Shown: in pieces, positions 6,288 to 13,701 of the stretch
Layout of the letters: every line of letters begins with the position of its first letter
Numbering within the stretch: position 1 is the first letter of the stretch
Assembly: GCA_910580155.1 (NCBI GenBank)
Contig: CAJTWX010000045.1
Location: 1 to 13,701 of the forward strand
Direction: 5' to 3'
Length of the DNA: 13,701 nt
Origin: an uncultured Alphaproteobacteria bacterium
GTDB taxonomy: Bacteria > Pseudomonadota > Alphaproteobacteria > RF32 > CAG-239
Made by a program: the position numbers and the translations under genes
Notes under the pieces: generated by a model
The model's database searches: none
The model's input: only the letters and a program-made list of their open reading frames with translations
What the model was told of the DNA's origin: nothing

Positions 6288-6315
6288 GTTATAGCAAATA
6301 TTTTTTAAATGACAA
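6288..6315 (-). promoter_or_regulatory. Sigma70 promoter of the M23-bactofilin operon
   Basis: Read on the - strand: TTGTCA (6315-6310), a 16-bp spacer, TATAAC (6293-6288). Each box has five of six consensus bases. Transcription would begin near 6281, giving a leader of about 57 bases that contains a 7-bp hairpin GTAAAAC/GTTTTAC (6255-6273). It starts just past the stop codon of the FtsB-like gene. Confidence 0.7.
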
Positions 6316-6322
6316 ATCCTTT

Positions 6323-6649
6323 TTAGCGTTTATCAATATCTTTATCTAAAATGACATATTCGCCGTCGCCCACCATATTAAGAACGATACGTGCTCGCTC
6401 TTCAAGATAATCAAGGTCGAGCGTTTTTTCTGAAAGCATAGCAACTTTGTGTTCCAAATCTTTTTTTATCATTGCATATTTGGCGCGTTCGGCCTGAGCA
6501 GCCTCAACCTTGCCTTTAAGATAAAGATATTTAAAAAAGCCGCGGTCGCCTTTAATCGCGTTAATCGTAAAGTAAAACGACAATACACCGAAAACAATCA
6601 ATACGCCGGATTTTTTTAACTTGTCCATAATATCGTTTAGGGTATTCAT
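6323..6649 (-). CDS. ftsB: FtsB/DivIC-like septum formation initiator
   Basis: A 108-residue bitopic membrane protein of the divisome. Residues about 14-32 (SGVLIVFGVLSFYFTINAI) form one membrane helix. GDRGFF follows, then a heptad-like coiled coil (about 40-75), then the family tail LDLDYLEERARIVLNMVGDGEYVIL, where ERAR..L is the usual signature. FtsB pairs with FtsL and FtsQ to recruit and activate septal wall synthesis. The ribosome binding site is weak (AGAGGTG about ten bases before the ATG). It is separated from rplI upstream by a strong terminator, so it needs its own promoter in the AT-rich interval 6650-6765, where I see no convincing -35/-10 pair. Confidence 0.85.
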   Translation of the reverse strand: MNTLNDIMDKLKKSGVLIVFGVLSFYFTINAIKGDRGFFKYLYLKGKVEAAQAERAKYAMIKKDLEHKVAMLSEKTLDLDYLEERARIVLNMVGDGEYVILDKDIDKR

Positions 6650-6764
6650 CGTCTGACCGCACCTCTGTTGCCATTTAATACATTAAAGATATTAGACACC
6701 GGATATCGTTAATTTTTCGTATAAGAAGAAATTTTTTTTGGATTTTTTTGCGCTTTTTTAGCAT

Positions 6765-6800
6765 AAAACAAAAACGCACGAACTTGCGCCCGTGCGTTTT
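6765..6800 (-). terminator. Intrinsic terminator of the rpsF-rpsR-rplI operon
   Basis: On the - strand AAAACGCACG (6800-6791) pairs with CGTGCGTTTT (6780-6771), a perfect 10-bp stem with a 10-base loop, continuing into TGTTTT. It lies 50 bp after the rplI stop. Confidence 0.88.
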
Positions 6801-6849
6801 AATATTATCTGCCGTTAATTGCAGCTCTCCCCTCAGGGAACAGCCGGCA

Positions 6850-7368
6850 TTAGTTGGCAGCAGCTTCTTCGGCAGCCGGAGCTGTTTCGTTGCTGTAAGC
6901 TTTTTCCTGTTTTTTTGCTTCATCAGCCGAACGCGCAATGTTTACGAGAACAGTCTGAGAAACTTCGGGGTGCAAGCTTAATTTAACCGGATATACGCCG
7001 AGGTATTTAATCGGCTTATCCAACGCAACAAAACGACGCTCGAGTTCTACACCGGATTCGTTAATTGCTTTGGCAATGTCGCGAATGGTAACAGAACCAT
7101 AGAGCTGGCCGGTTTCTGCAGCCTGACGAATAAGAACGGCTGAAAAGCCTTTCAATTCTTCAGATTTCTTGGTTGCTTCATCAAACAAAGCCTTGTTGCG
7201 GGCTTCGAGTTCTGCTTTTTGCTTTTCAAAATAAGCAAGGTTTGCCTCGGTTGCGCGCAAAGCTTTATTTTGCGGTAAAAGGTAGTTACGGGCATAGCCG
7301 CTCTTAACCTGTACCTTATCACCCATTTTGCCTAATTTTTCAACGTGTTCTAAAAGAATGATTTCCAT
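6850..7368 (-). CDS. rplI: Ribosomal protein bL9
   Basis: A 172-residue large-subunit protein that binds 23S rRNA near L1. The N-terminal domain MEIILLEHVEKLGKMGDKVQVKSG...NYLLP is the L9 signature (residues 1-47). A long connecting helix (about 45-75) and the C-terminal domain (about 76-150) follow. An Ala/Glu-rich tail (APAAEEAAAN) extends beyond the usual end. The ATG at 7368 is preferred: GGAG (7380-7377) is eight bases away, whereas the in-frame GTG at 7374 would be only two bases from it. The ribosome binding site abuts the rpsR stop, so translation is probably coupled. Last gene of the operon. Confidence 0.97.
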   Translation of the reverse strand: MEIILLEHVEKLGKMGDKVQVKSGYARNYLLPQNKALRATEANLAYFEKQKAELEARNKALFDEATKKSEELKGFSAVLIRQAAETGQLYGSVTIRDIAKAINESGVELERRFVALDKPIKYLGVYPVKLSLHPEVSQTVLVNIARSADEAKKQEKAYSNETAPAAEEAAAN

Positions 7369-7380
7369 TTCCACATCTCC

Positions 7381-7599
7381 TTAATCAGCAACATACGGCA
7401 ACAAAGCAACAAAACGGGCGCGTTTGATGGCGCGGGCGATTTGTCGTTGTGTTTTCGCACTAACGTTAGTGATACGGCTAGGCATAATTTTGCCTTTTTC
7501 CGAAATATAGCGGGACAAAAACTTCGTGTCTTTATAATCAATCACAAAGTTCGGATTGTCACTCAAATTCTTTTTCTTAAAAAATCCTTGTTTTGCCAT
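7381..7599 (-). CDS. rpsR: Ribosomal protein bS18
   Basis: A 72-residue small-subunit protein that dimerises with S6 on the 16S rRNA platform. It carries the conserved core YKDTKFLSRYISEKGKIMPSRITN and the tail RAIKRARFVALLPYV. The start is 14 bp after the rpsF stop, and the AAGGAG ribosome binding site overlaps that stop. No priB or ssb lies between rpsF and rpsR, unlike in gammaproteobacteria and Firmicutes. Confidence 0.98.
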   Translation of the reverse strand: MAKQGFFKKKNLSDNPNFVIDYKDTKFLSRYISEKGKIMPSRITNVSAKTQRQIARAIKRARFVALLPYVAD

Positions 7600-7613
7600 A
7601 ATACCAAACTCCT

Positions 7614-7943
7614 TTAGTTAGCTTCAGCCGCAGCAGCTTCTTCTTTGCTGCCGGCAAATTCTTCAACTTTAATTGTCATATAGCGGATGATATCTTCGTT
7701 CAAACGAGCGAGGCGCTCATATTCAAAAATAGCATTCGCCGGAGCTGAAATGTTCAAAACAACATAGTAACCTTTACGGTTTTTTCTGATGCGGTATGCC
7801 AGAGTTTTCAAACCCCAGTTATCCACACTTACAACCTCGCCGCCTTCTCTTTTAATTGCATCGGACAATGTTGCCACGATGTCATTAACCTGAGACTGAC
7901 CGAGGTCTTGACGAGCAATTAACATACTCTCATATTTAGTCAT
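7614..7943 (-). CDS. rpsF: Ribosomal protein bS6
   Basis: A 109-residue small-subunit protein, partner of S18. It shows the S6 pattern MTKYESMLIARQDLG..., then VDNWGLKTLAYRIRKNRKGYYV, then NEDIIRYMTIKVEEF. The C-terminal extension KEEAAAAEAN is Ala/Glu-rich like the tail of L9 here. GGAG lies seven bases before the ATG. First gene of the operon, with a 5' leader of about 75 bases holding a strong hairpin. Confidence 0.98.
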   Translation of the reverse strand: MTKYESMLIARQDLGQSQVNDIVATLSDAIKREGGEVVSVDNWGLKTLAYRIRKNRKGYYVVLNISAPANAIFEYERLARLNEDIIRYMTIKVEEFAGSKEEAAAAEAN

Positions 7944-7984
7944 AAAAAATCTCCTTATGGATTCTCAACAAAAATTAATGTATA

Positions 7985-8012
7985 GCCGCAAAGAAAGGTC
8001 TTTCTTTACAGC
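7985..8012 (-). promoter_or_regulatory. Strong hairpin in the rpsF leader
   Basis: On the - strand GCTGTAAAGAAAG (8012-8000) pairs with CTTTCTTTGCGGC (7997-7985), about 12 pairs with two wobbles and a tiny loop. It lies a few bases after the predicted start of the rpsF transcript and about 40 bases before the ATG. S6:S18-binding leader RNAs are known upstream of rpsF in many bacteria, so autoregulation is possible. I could not match the known CCG-type binding motif with confidence. Confidence 0.6.
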
Positions 8013-8024
8013 AAGGACAACGTG

Positions 8025-8052
8025 ACTATACACTCTGAAATTTAAATTGCAA
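8025..8052 (-). promoter_or_regulatory. Sigma70 promoter of the rpsF-rpsR-rplI operon
   Basis: Read on the - strand: TTGCAA (8052-8047), a 16-bp spacer, TATAGT (8030-8025), close to consensus. Predicted transcription start is near 8018. Confidence 0.75.
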
Positions 8053-8132
8053 GCATTTTCTTTAACCCTTTTTTCAGATTTGTTTTTTTAGAGCAGGGTG
8101 TTGGCAGACGGTTCGGTGATTTGAGAAATAAT

Positions 8133-8159
8133 AAAAAAAAGGCCGGCTCTCTGCCGACC
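8133..8159 (-). terminator. Intrinsic terminator of the tRNA-Arg gene
   Basis: On the - strand GGTCGGC (8159-8153) pairs with GCCGGCC (8147-8141) around a five-base loop, followed by eight T (8140-8133). It is 13 bp past the tRNA 3' end. Confidence 0.9.
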
Positions 8160-8172
8160 CTTATAAATGTAG

Positions 8173-8249
8173 TGGTACACCCGAGGCGATTCGAACGCCT
8201 GACCCACAGCTTAGAAGGCTGTTGCTCTATCCTGCTGAGCTACGGGTGC
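8173..8249 (-). tRNA. tRNA-Arg, anticodon UCU
   Basis: A 77-base cloverleaf on the - strand. The acceptor strands are GCACCCG and CGGGTGT (a G-U closing pair), the D arm holds AGCTCAGCAGGATAGAGC, the anticodon stem is ACAGC/GCTGT with loop CTTCTAA and anticodon TCT at 8215-8213, and the T arm is GGCG-TTCGAAT-CGCC. The terminal CCA is encoded (8175-8173). It reads AGA codons. Confidence 0.97.
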
Positions 8250-8262
8250 ATTGATGTGTTCT

Positions 8263-8291
8263 TTCATAAAATAATTATTTTTGTTTGTAAA
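8263..8291 (-). promoter_or_regulatory. Promoter of the tRNA-Arg gene
   Basis: On the - strand TTTACA (8291-8286), a 17-bp spacer and TATGAA (8268-8263) lie 13 bp upstream of the mature tRNA 5' end. The rest of 8250-8361 is very AT-rich and I see no clear terminator for the gene ending at 8362. Confidence 0.55.
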
Positions 8292-8361
8292 GAGTTTTTT
8301 TTACGATTTGTGTTTTTTTTATTTTATCTTGTTTTAGGTGTCAATCTTTTTAAGAAGGGAG

Positions 8362-10284
8362 CTATCTGCCCTGCTGTTGCATTTGTCTGATAGCTGTGGG
8401 AGAGAGGGGGGTGGATTGCTCTCTGGCAGGTCGGACAAGCTCGGTGCACTGTGTGATTACTGCGGAATCGTGAGCCTGTCTGTCTTGCTGCATTACGGCG
8501 GATATATCTTCGCGCTCTATTGTGCCGAGCGTTATGGTGGGCATCATTTCTTCCGGTGCAATGGTGGTCAGGGTTATTCTTTCGGATTGTTGTTGCTGTT
8601 GTTGTTTTTTCTGCGCTTCGGCTAACATCGTATCTGATATTTGGAAGTTTTGTCCCTCTGAATTGGTTATAATGCGCATATTTGCCCAGACGCCTTCGTT
8701 TAGCCCGTCGGCATATGTCATTGCGGAATTGTAGCTCAGCAGAATGTTTTTTAATTCCGTATCTTGGTTTTTCTCCCGTCGGGCGATGTCTTTCAGGGCG
8801 GTCGTCAGGTATTGGTTTTTGGCGTTATCGGTTGTCAGGCCTTTGCTTTCCAGATAGGTGTTAACGGCGTTTAATTCTTCATATGAAATTAGGTCAATTT
8901 TATTGCTTTCATTATCGGGGGATGCTGTGTTAGCTTCCTGTCCGCTGCGGATGTCTTTGGCAAATTGTGTGCGGTCAAGCGTGTCCAGTAAATCCCGACA
9001 GCTGGACAGGTCGACTATTGTATTTTGTCCGATGTATGCGGTTTTTAACATCTTTTCGGATATTTCGTTATAAGTCTGTTCTTCATTTTTTAAGAGTTCC
9101 AGCTTTTCTGTCATTGTGTATGCTGCGAAATTTTGTGAGGCGGCAGCTGAGAAGCTTGCATCTTGTTTAATATAAATGTTGTTTCTGTTTTTATGCCACT
9201 CGGCGGAGGCTTTTTCGACGATATTGCGGACGCTGGCGGGGTCTTTGGCATCAAATCCTTTTTCGAGAACAGTTTCCTTCAGGTTAGGATACATCTCAAG
9301 GATGTTTTCCAGCGGGCGGTTTTCGCCGTTAATCTGGATGGTGTCCATTCCTTGTTTTTTCAGATTGGTGTAAAGCTCTGCGGCAGCCAGATATTCGACA
9401 GCGTATGATTTTGTTTCGGTTAAGTGGTTTCCACAGGCGGCGTTAAGCGGGGTTTGGTTTAAAAGAAACTGTCCGCTGTATTGGTCATCAATCATATGAT
9501 TGGCTTCGTGCAGGGCAATAGTTATGCGGGCAACGGGGTTGTTCAGTTTGTATTCATCATAGGAGTTAGTGCCGTAATTTTGTGTGTTTTCTCTGGCTTG
9601 CTGCTGTTCTTTTTCCGAATATGTCTGCAAGGTGATTTTTTGAGACAGAACCGAGCTGCCGTACCAGGCTAAGGCTTCGTCACTGGTTTTTTCTATTGTT
9701 TCGATGGTTATGCGTTTGTTTTTGCCTGTATGGGCTAATATCTGGTCGGGTGTGTCCGGAAGTTCTTTGGTGGCCATTTTGCTATGGATTTTTCCCCATA
9801 TAGAACTTTCCACACTTGAGTTTCCCCAGTTGCCAATTCGGAACGGACTATCGTCGTTTGAGACAGGTTTGGTGAGTGTTTCGGCGATATTGGCCTGTGC
9901 TAAGCGATACTGCTCAAGCGTGAGGTTATTTTTTTCGGCATATGCCTGTGCGTATTCTTGATAGTTTTCGTGTTCTGCCGCGGCCGGTTTTAGTTTTGCG
10001 GTTTGGGCATCGTGTTCGGTGCGGTCGTTTTGCATTTGGTTTTTTAACCATTCTTCGCTGCCGAATGCGGGTTGGTTTTGAGCTTCTTTAATATTGGTTA
10101 TTTCTATTGTATTTTTAGGTGAGGCGGTGATGACGCGTGCTGTTTCGGGAGCGGGGGCGGAATTTTGTGCGGCAGAAAGGAAAGGCGTCAATGTTGATGC
10201 TGCTGTGGCAAGGGTTACGGTCGCCTTGGAAATTCTCGCTTTGGCAGCTTCGTATGCAGATTTCTTTTCTTCTTCGGTCATCAT
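8362..10284 (-). CDS. Unknown protein with a zincin-like HEANH motif (putative metallopeptidase)
   Basis: A 640-residue protein I do not recognise. The start at 10284 is the first of two adjacent ATGs. GGAG (10293-10290) sits five or eight bases upstream, and a longer frame from 10332 would begin inside the promoter. Residues 1-20 are charged, and about 21-40 are mildly hydrophobic and Ala/Thr-rich (ATVTLATAASTLTPFLSAA), possibly a long signal peptide ending near SAA. The middle contains ARITIALHEANHMIDDQ (H259, E260, H263), an HExxH zinc-binding and catalytic motif preceded by a hydrophobic helix as in zincins. A Glu near 290 or 297 in HLTETKSYAVEYLAAAELY could be the third ligand. The last 250 residues are hydrophilic and helical with a poly-Gln run (about 561-566) and a disordered C-terminus. 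It is monocistronic with a perfect promoter. A peptidase acting on an envelope or host substrate is plausible. Nothing shows the substrate. Confidence 0.75.
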   Translation of the reverse strand: MMTEEEKKSAYEAAKARISKATVTLATAASTLTPFLSAAQNSAPAPETARVITASPKNTIEITNIKEAQNQPAFGSEEWLKNQMQNDRTEHDAQTAKLKPAAAEHENYQEYAQAYAEKNNLTLEQYRLAQANIAETLTKPVSNDDSPFRIGNWGNSSVESSIWGKIHSKMATKELPDTPDQILAHTGKNKRITIETIEKTSDEALAWYGSSVLSQKITLQTYSEKEQQQARENTQNYGTNSYDEYKLNNPVARITIALHEANHMIDDQYSGQFLLNQTPLNAACGNHLTETKSYAVEYLAAAELYTNLKKQGMDTIQINGENRPLENILEMYPNLKETVLEKGFDAKDPASVRNIVEKASAEWHKNRNNIYIKQDASFSAAASQNFAAYTMTEKLELLKNEEQTYNEISEKMLKTAYIGQNTIVDLSSCRDLLDTLDRTQFAKDIRSGQEANTASPDNESNKIDLISYEELNAVNTYLESKGLTTDNAKNQYLTTALKDIARREKNQDTELKNILLSYNSAMTYADGLNEGVWANMRIITNSEGQNFQISDTMLAEAQKKQQQQQQSERITLTTIAPEEMMPTITLGTIEREDISAVMQQDRQAHDSAVITQCTELVRPAREQSTPLSPTAIRQMQQQGR

Positions 10285-10303
10285 AATATCTCCTATAAAG
10301 ATT

Positions 10304-10332
10304 ATTATATCAAATATATCGGATAATGTCAA
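10304..10332 (-). promoter_or_regulatory. Perfect-consensus sigma70 promoter of the HEANH-protein gene
   Basis: On the - strand TTGACA (10332-10327), a 17-bp spacer and TATAAT (10309-10304) match the consensus in all 12 positions with optimal spacing. Transcription would start near 10297, leaving only a short leader containing the ribosome binding site. Confidence 0.9.
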
Positions 10333-10402
10333 TTTTTTTATTATCTCCGATTCGGGGCGGGTTTTAAAACATATTTAAATTAAAAAATGTTTAAAATAAT
10401 GG

Positions 10403-10431
10403 TTGACTATATAAAAAAGATGAGGTAAGTT
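10403..10431 (+). promoter_or_regulatory. Putative promoter of the str operon
   Basis: TTGACT (10403-10408), a 17-bp spacer and TAAGTT (10426-10431). The -35 is strong and the -10 poor. It would start transcription near 10438 and give a leader of about 158 bases. This promoter and the one at 10304-10332 diverge, filling the 311-bp gap 10285-10595, in which I see no gene. Confidence 0.5.
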
Positions 10432-10450
10432 TCGGGCAACGAATTTAGGG

Positions 10451-10469
10451 GGCAGTGTATCTGCCTTTT
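10451..10469 (+). promoter_or_regulatory. Hairpin with T-run in the str operon leader
   Basis: GGCAG (10451-10455) and CTGCC (10461-10465) form a 5-bp stem with loop TGTAT, followed by TTTT. It may be a weak attenuator or only a leader stem-loop. The remaining leader to 10595 shows no clear ribosomal-protein binding site that I recognise. Confidence 0.4.
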
Positions 10470-10595
10470 CAGTTTGTTTTGTCTTTAAGGACGATAAATC
10501 AACAGGTTATGTTTAATCAAACAAAAATAAGCCGGTTGAGAATCGCTTTTTAAGGGCAAGTCGTTTTAATAATTTAACTTTTAAGGAAATTTGTG

Positions 10596-10967
10596 ATGCC
10601 TACAATTAATCAGTTAATTCGTAAATCACGAACACCAAAAGAGAAGAGAAACAAAGTCCCGGCTCTGGATGCGTGTCCGCAAAAAAGAGGTGTTTGCACA
10701 AGGGTTTACACAACAACCCCGAAGAAACCTAACTCCGCTTTGCGTAAAGTAGCACGTGTACGGTTGACCAACGGCTCTGAAGTAATCAGCTACATCCCTG
10801 GTGAAGGTCACAATCTTCAAGAACACTCAGTGGTGCTGATTAGAGGAGGCCGTGTGAAAGACTTGCCTGGTGTTCGCTATCATATCATTCGTGGTACCTT
10901 GGATACCCAAGGAATTGCTAAACGTCGTCAACGCCGCTCTTTGTATGGCGCTAAGAGACCTAAATAG
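10596..10967 (+). CDS. rpsL: Ribosomal protein uS12
   Basis: A 123-residue small-subunit protein at the decoding centre. It has the family start MPTINQLIRKSR and the conserved loops TTTPKKPNSALRK and GGRVKDLPGVRYHIIRG. Lys43 and Lys88, whose substitution gives streptomycin resistance in other bacteria, are both wild type. Asp89, the RimO methylthiolation site, is present. The ATG at 10596 is chosen over the GTG directly before it because AAGGA (10583-10587) is eight bases away and the family begins MPT. First gene of the str operon, 11 bp from rpsG. Confidence 0.98.
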   Translation: MPTINQLIRKSRTPKEKRNKVPALDACPQKRGVCTRVYTTTPKKPNSALRKVARVRLTNGSEVISYIPGEGHNLQEHSVVLIRGGRVKDLPGVRYHIIRGTLDTQGIAKRRQRRSLYGAKRPK

Positions 10968-10978
10968 GAGAATATCAG

Positions 10979-11449
10979 ATGTCACGTCGTCATAGTGCTA
11001 TAAAAAGAGTTGTGCTTCCTGATGCTAAATATAACGATCAGGTTGTTGCAAAATTTATTAACAATGTTATGGAACAGGGCAAAAAAGCCGTTGCAGAAAA
11101 AATCGTTTATTCTGCATTTGACATTTTGGCTCAGAAATCAAAGCAAGAAGCTTTGACCGTGTTCCTTGAAGCTATTGAAAATGTTAAACCTGTTTTGGAA
11201 GTTCGTTCACGCCGTGTGGGCGGTGCTACTTACCAAGTTCCTTGCGAAGTAAGAGCAGACCGCCGTCAGGCTTTGGCTATCCGCTGGATTATTGCCGCAG
11301 CTAAGAAACGTTCTGAAACAACAATGACAGACAAGCTTGCTAACGAGCTTTTGGATGCTTATGCCAACCGTGGTGCTGCCGTTAAAAAACGTGAAGATAC
11401 CCACAAAATGGCTGAAGCTAACAAAGCTTTCTCGCATTATAAATTCTAA
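10979..11449 (+). CDS. rpsG: Ribosomal protein uS7
   Basis: A 156-residue small-subunit protein that nucleates assembly of the 16S rRNA 3' domain. It begins MSRRHSAIKR and holds the conserved segments FINNVMEQGKK, ENVKPVLEVRSRRVGGATYQVP and RWII..AKKRSE, with the usual length. The GGAG ribosome binding site overlaps the rpsL stop, eight bases before the ATG. In E. coli S7 represses its own operon. No equivalent site was identified here. Confidence 0.98.
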   Translation: MSRRHSAIKRVVLPDAKYNDQVVAKFINNVMEQGKKAVAEKIVYSAFDILAQKSKQEALTVFLEAIENVKPVLEVRSRRVGGATYQVPCEVRADRRQALAIRWIIAAAKKRSETTMTDKLANELLDAYANRGAAVKKREDTHKMAEANKAFSHYKF

Positions 11450-11470
11450 TATTACAGGGAACATAAGACA

Positions 11471-13546
<2,076 letters not shown>

Positions 13547-13557
13547 TAAGTTTAACC

Positions 13558-13592
13558 GGAGCAGCCATCGTTTTGGCGGCTGCTCCATTTTT
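13558..13592 (+). terminator. Terminator-like hairpin between fusA and tuf
   Basis: GGAGCAGCC (13558-13566) and GGCTGCTCC (13578-13586) form a perfect 9-bp GC-rich stem with an 11-base loop, followed by A and five T (13588-13592). A second 6-bp hairpin GATTGC/GCAATC (13595-13610) follows. It could stop part of the transcripts before tuf or mark an RNA processing site. Confidence 0.7.
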
Positions 13593-13646
13593 CCGATTGC
13601 ATAGGCAATCAATAATTAGATATCTTTTTATTAGGAGAAGATTAAG

Positions 13647-13701
13647 ATGGCAAAAGAGAAGTTTGAACGCAGTAAGCCACACTGCAACATTGGTACCATT
13701 G
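13647..13701 (+). CDS. tuf: Elongation factor Tu (5' end only, cut by window edge)
   Basis: The first 18 codons read MAKEKFERSKPHCNIGTI, the typical EF-Tu N-terminus leading to the GHVDHGKT loop, which lies beyond the window. AGGAG (13633-13637) is nine bases before the ATG. Its place after fusA completes the rpsL-rpsG-fusA-tuf order. EF-Tu delivers aminoacyl-tRNA to the ribosome. Confidence 0.95.
   Translation, partial: MAKEKFERSKPHCNIGTI

Noticed and set aside
6675..6938. Open frame on the - strand overlapping the rplI 3' end and the terminator
   Set aside because: It is out of frame with rplI, runs through the terminator hairpin, and has no ribosome binding site or recognisable domain.
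7369..7376. Alternative rplI starts (GTG at 7374, out-of-frame ATG at 7376)
   Set aside because: The spacing to GGAG is too short for the GTG, and the ATG is out of frame. L9 proteins begin MEIILLEHVEKLG.
10285..10332. N-terminal extension of the HEANH protein to 10332
   Set aside because: The extension would start inside the -35 box of a perfect promoter, and the strong ribosome binding site is placed for the ATG pair at 10284/10281.
8173..10332. tRNA-Arg as an integration site for the HEANH gene
   Set aside because: The gene lies on the 5' side of the tRNA. There is no integrase and no repeated tRNA 3' end in the window.

Overview
The window reads as part of the chromosome of an alphaproteobacterium with moderate to low GC, possibly a host- or gut-associated lineage. 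This is inferred from gene content and order and was not tested by a search. The supporting signs are an rpsF-rpsR-rplI cluster with neither priB nor ssb inside it, an rpsL-rpsG-fusA-tuf str operon, an M23 peptidase paired with a bactofilin, and a small FtsB-like protein. The first third is accessory in character and the rest is mostly housekeeping.

Bases 1-1814. Palindromic repeats of about 100 bp, with GTCATTGCGAG / CTCGCAATGAC ends, flank a cassette made of two tandem structured RNAs and one outer-membrane beta-barrel gene on the + strand. RNA A (about 314-504) and RNA B (about 557-738) have diverged in sequence. They share the same long-range helix, the same conserved short motifs, and a 9-bp pseudoknot helix whose bases differ completely yet still pair in both. 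In each RNA the inner pseudoknot strand can also fold into a local hairpin. In RNA B the outer pseudoknot strand overlaps the foot of a strong terminator just upstream of the beta-barrel start codon. That is the layout of a transcription-attenuating switch. I do not recognise the class, and it is the best candidate here for something undescribed.

Bases 1815-6649, - strand. These are cell-envelope genes. A promoter at 6288-6315 drives an M23 (LytM-type) peptidase with a membrane anchor and coiled coil, followed 21 bp later by a bactofilin, a known shape-determining pairing. Next comes an 879-residue exported protein built almost entirely of ankyrin repeats. Upstream lies an FtsB/DivIC-like division protein.

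Bases 6765-8291, - strand. The rpsF-rpsR-rplI operon has a clear promoter, a leader hairpin and a terminator, and is preceded by a tRNA-Arg(UCU) gene with its own promoter and terminator.

Bases 8362-10332, - strand. A 640-residue protein of unknown function carries a zincin-type HEANH motif and is expressed from a perfect-consensus sigma70 promoter (TTGACA-17-TATAAT). Its promoter region lies back to back with that of the str operon.

Bases 10403-13701, + strand. rpsL, rpsG, fusA and the first 18 codons of tuf. A terminator-like hairpin between fusA and tuf may adjust their relative expression.
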